From: Acidimicrobiia bacterium
GTDB taxonomy: Bacteria > Acidobacteriota > Vicinamibacteria > Vicinamibacterales > UBA2999
Assembly: GCA_016871275.1 (NCBI GenBank)
Contig: VFZG01000001.1
Location: forward strand, 167,812 to 231,811
Reading direction: 5' to 3'
Length of the DNA stretch: 64,000 nucleotides
Every line of letters begins with the position of its first letter. Within the stretch, counting starts at the first letter, position 1. Shown in pieces: positions 63,732-64,000 of the stretch. Under the pieces are notes generated by a model that saw nothing but the letters and a program-made list of their open reading frames with translations, made no database searches and was not told the DNA's origin. Both the position numbers and the translations under genes were made by a program.

Positions 63732-64000
63732 ATGAAGTTCTTTCGAGTTGGGACGTGTCTTGCCTTGTTGGCCGCCTCGGCTGCTTGCACGCAAGCGCCG
63801 GCCGCGGTGACCTCCCCCTCAGCCACGGTCGGCGGATCGATGGCTAATGCCGCGGACGGCTCCACATTGAAGGTGACGGCGCCCGCGATCGTCGCCCCGA
63901 CCGATGGCGTCCGCGCGGAAGATCGGCGGCCGTCGCTGATCTGGCTCAACTCGCAGGGCAGGTACGAATCGATTGGCGTCGCCTACGACATCCAGCTCAG
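63732..64000 (+). CDS. Lipoprotein related to the DTRWGYNGK family, 5' part only (member C)
   Basis: The gene runs off the window. The first residues form a lipoprotein signal (LLAASAACTQ, Cys19). Then comes SPSATVGGSMANAADGSTLK and VTAPAIVAP, which lines up with the N-terminus of member A (SPSAVTGNNAALNADGSNLK). A fibronectin-like strand begins at PSLIWLNSQGRYESIG. Whether it has the shared C-terminal domain cannot be seen. Confidence 0.7.
   Translation, partial: MKFFRVGTCLALLAASAACTQAPAAVTSPSATVGGSMANAADGSTLKVTAPAIVAPTDGVRAEDRRPSLIWLNSQGRYESIGVAYDIQL

Overview
The window is GC-rich, densely packed bacterial chromosome with no prophage, insertion sequence, rRNA or tRNA gene that I could see. 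The gene set (outer-membrane barrels, Sec and lytic transglycosylase genes, DUF4199-type small membrane protein, sigma-54 regulators, FN3-type lipoproteins) and the style of the intergenic repeats suggest an Acidobacteriota member, most likely of the Vicinamibacteria type. That placement is inference from family resemblance, not from a marker-gene comparison.

Layout. 0-1.1 kb: tail of a CoA-acylating aldehyde dehydrogenase with a C-terminal extension that suggests a bacterial microcompartment locus to the left. 1.2-11 kb: envelope and housekeeping genes (MltD-like lytic transglycosylase, a decayed coiled-coil gene, comM, an M23 peptidase, secA, guaB). 11-17.5 kb: a ModA-carboxymuconolactone decarboxylase fusion, a dispersed GC-rich inverted repeat, tsaE-nnr, a decayed LuxR/DUF4199/VOC operon and a secreted NHL propeller. 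17.4-21.9 kb: glycine cleavage operon gcvT-gcvH-gcvP. 22-25 kb: an enhancer-binding-protein-like regulator without a normal GAFTGA loop, then ComEA / pseudopilin / PilZ genes. 25.4-27.6 kb: a secreted kinase-like protein next to a secreted PPP-type phosphatase. 27.6-42.8 kb: mostly minus-strand housekeeping (sugar epimerase, rnpB, NtrC-type regulator, trypsin-like protease, ligA, polyprenyl synthase, tatD, metG, larC, dapF, barrel protein, dtd, ttcA). 42.8-64 kb: a cell-surface glycan region with glycosyltransferases, a sugar nucleotidyltransferase, two sugar epimerases, a SAM methyltransferase, an SGNH hydrolase, large polytopic membrane proteins, an AglD/LPG-synthase-like membrane protein and three related lipoproteins.

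How it fits together. The right third reads as a machine for making or decorating an exported glycan: nucleotide-sugar supply (48.1-50.0 kb, 54.2-55.2 kb), cytoplasmic transferases (47.4, 50.0, 53.0, 55.2 kb), integral membrane proteins that may act on lipid-linked sugar outside the membrane (42.8, 51.1, 60.1 kb), and secreted lipoproteins sharing a C-terminal domain with the motif DTRWGYNGK.

Most notable observations: the kinase/phosphatase pair with a tandem operator-like motif; a DapF homologue with serine at both catalytic cysteine positions; the ModA-CMD fusion; the lipoprotein family of the glycan region; 7- and 8-bp tandem arrays placed at gene 3' ends, three times supplying or containing the stop codon; a GGGGCTGGCCCC repeat found between genes and inside genes; and several genes whose -10 box lies about seven bases before the start codon, which points to leaderless transcripts. 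Protein starts are my choices and alternatives are named where they matter.
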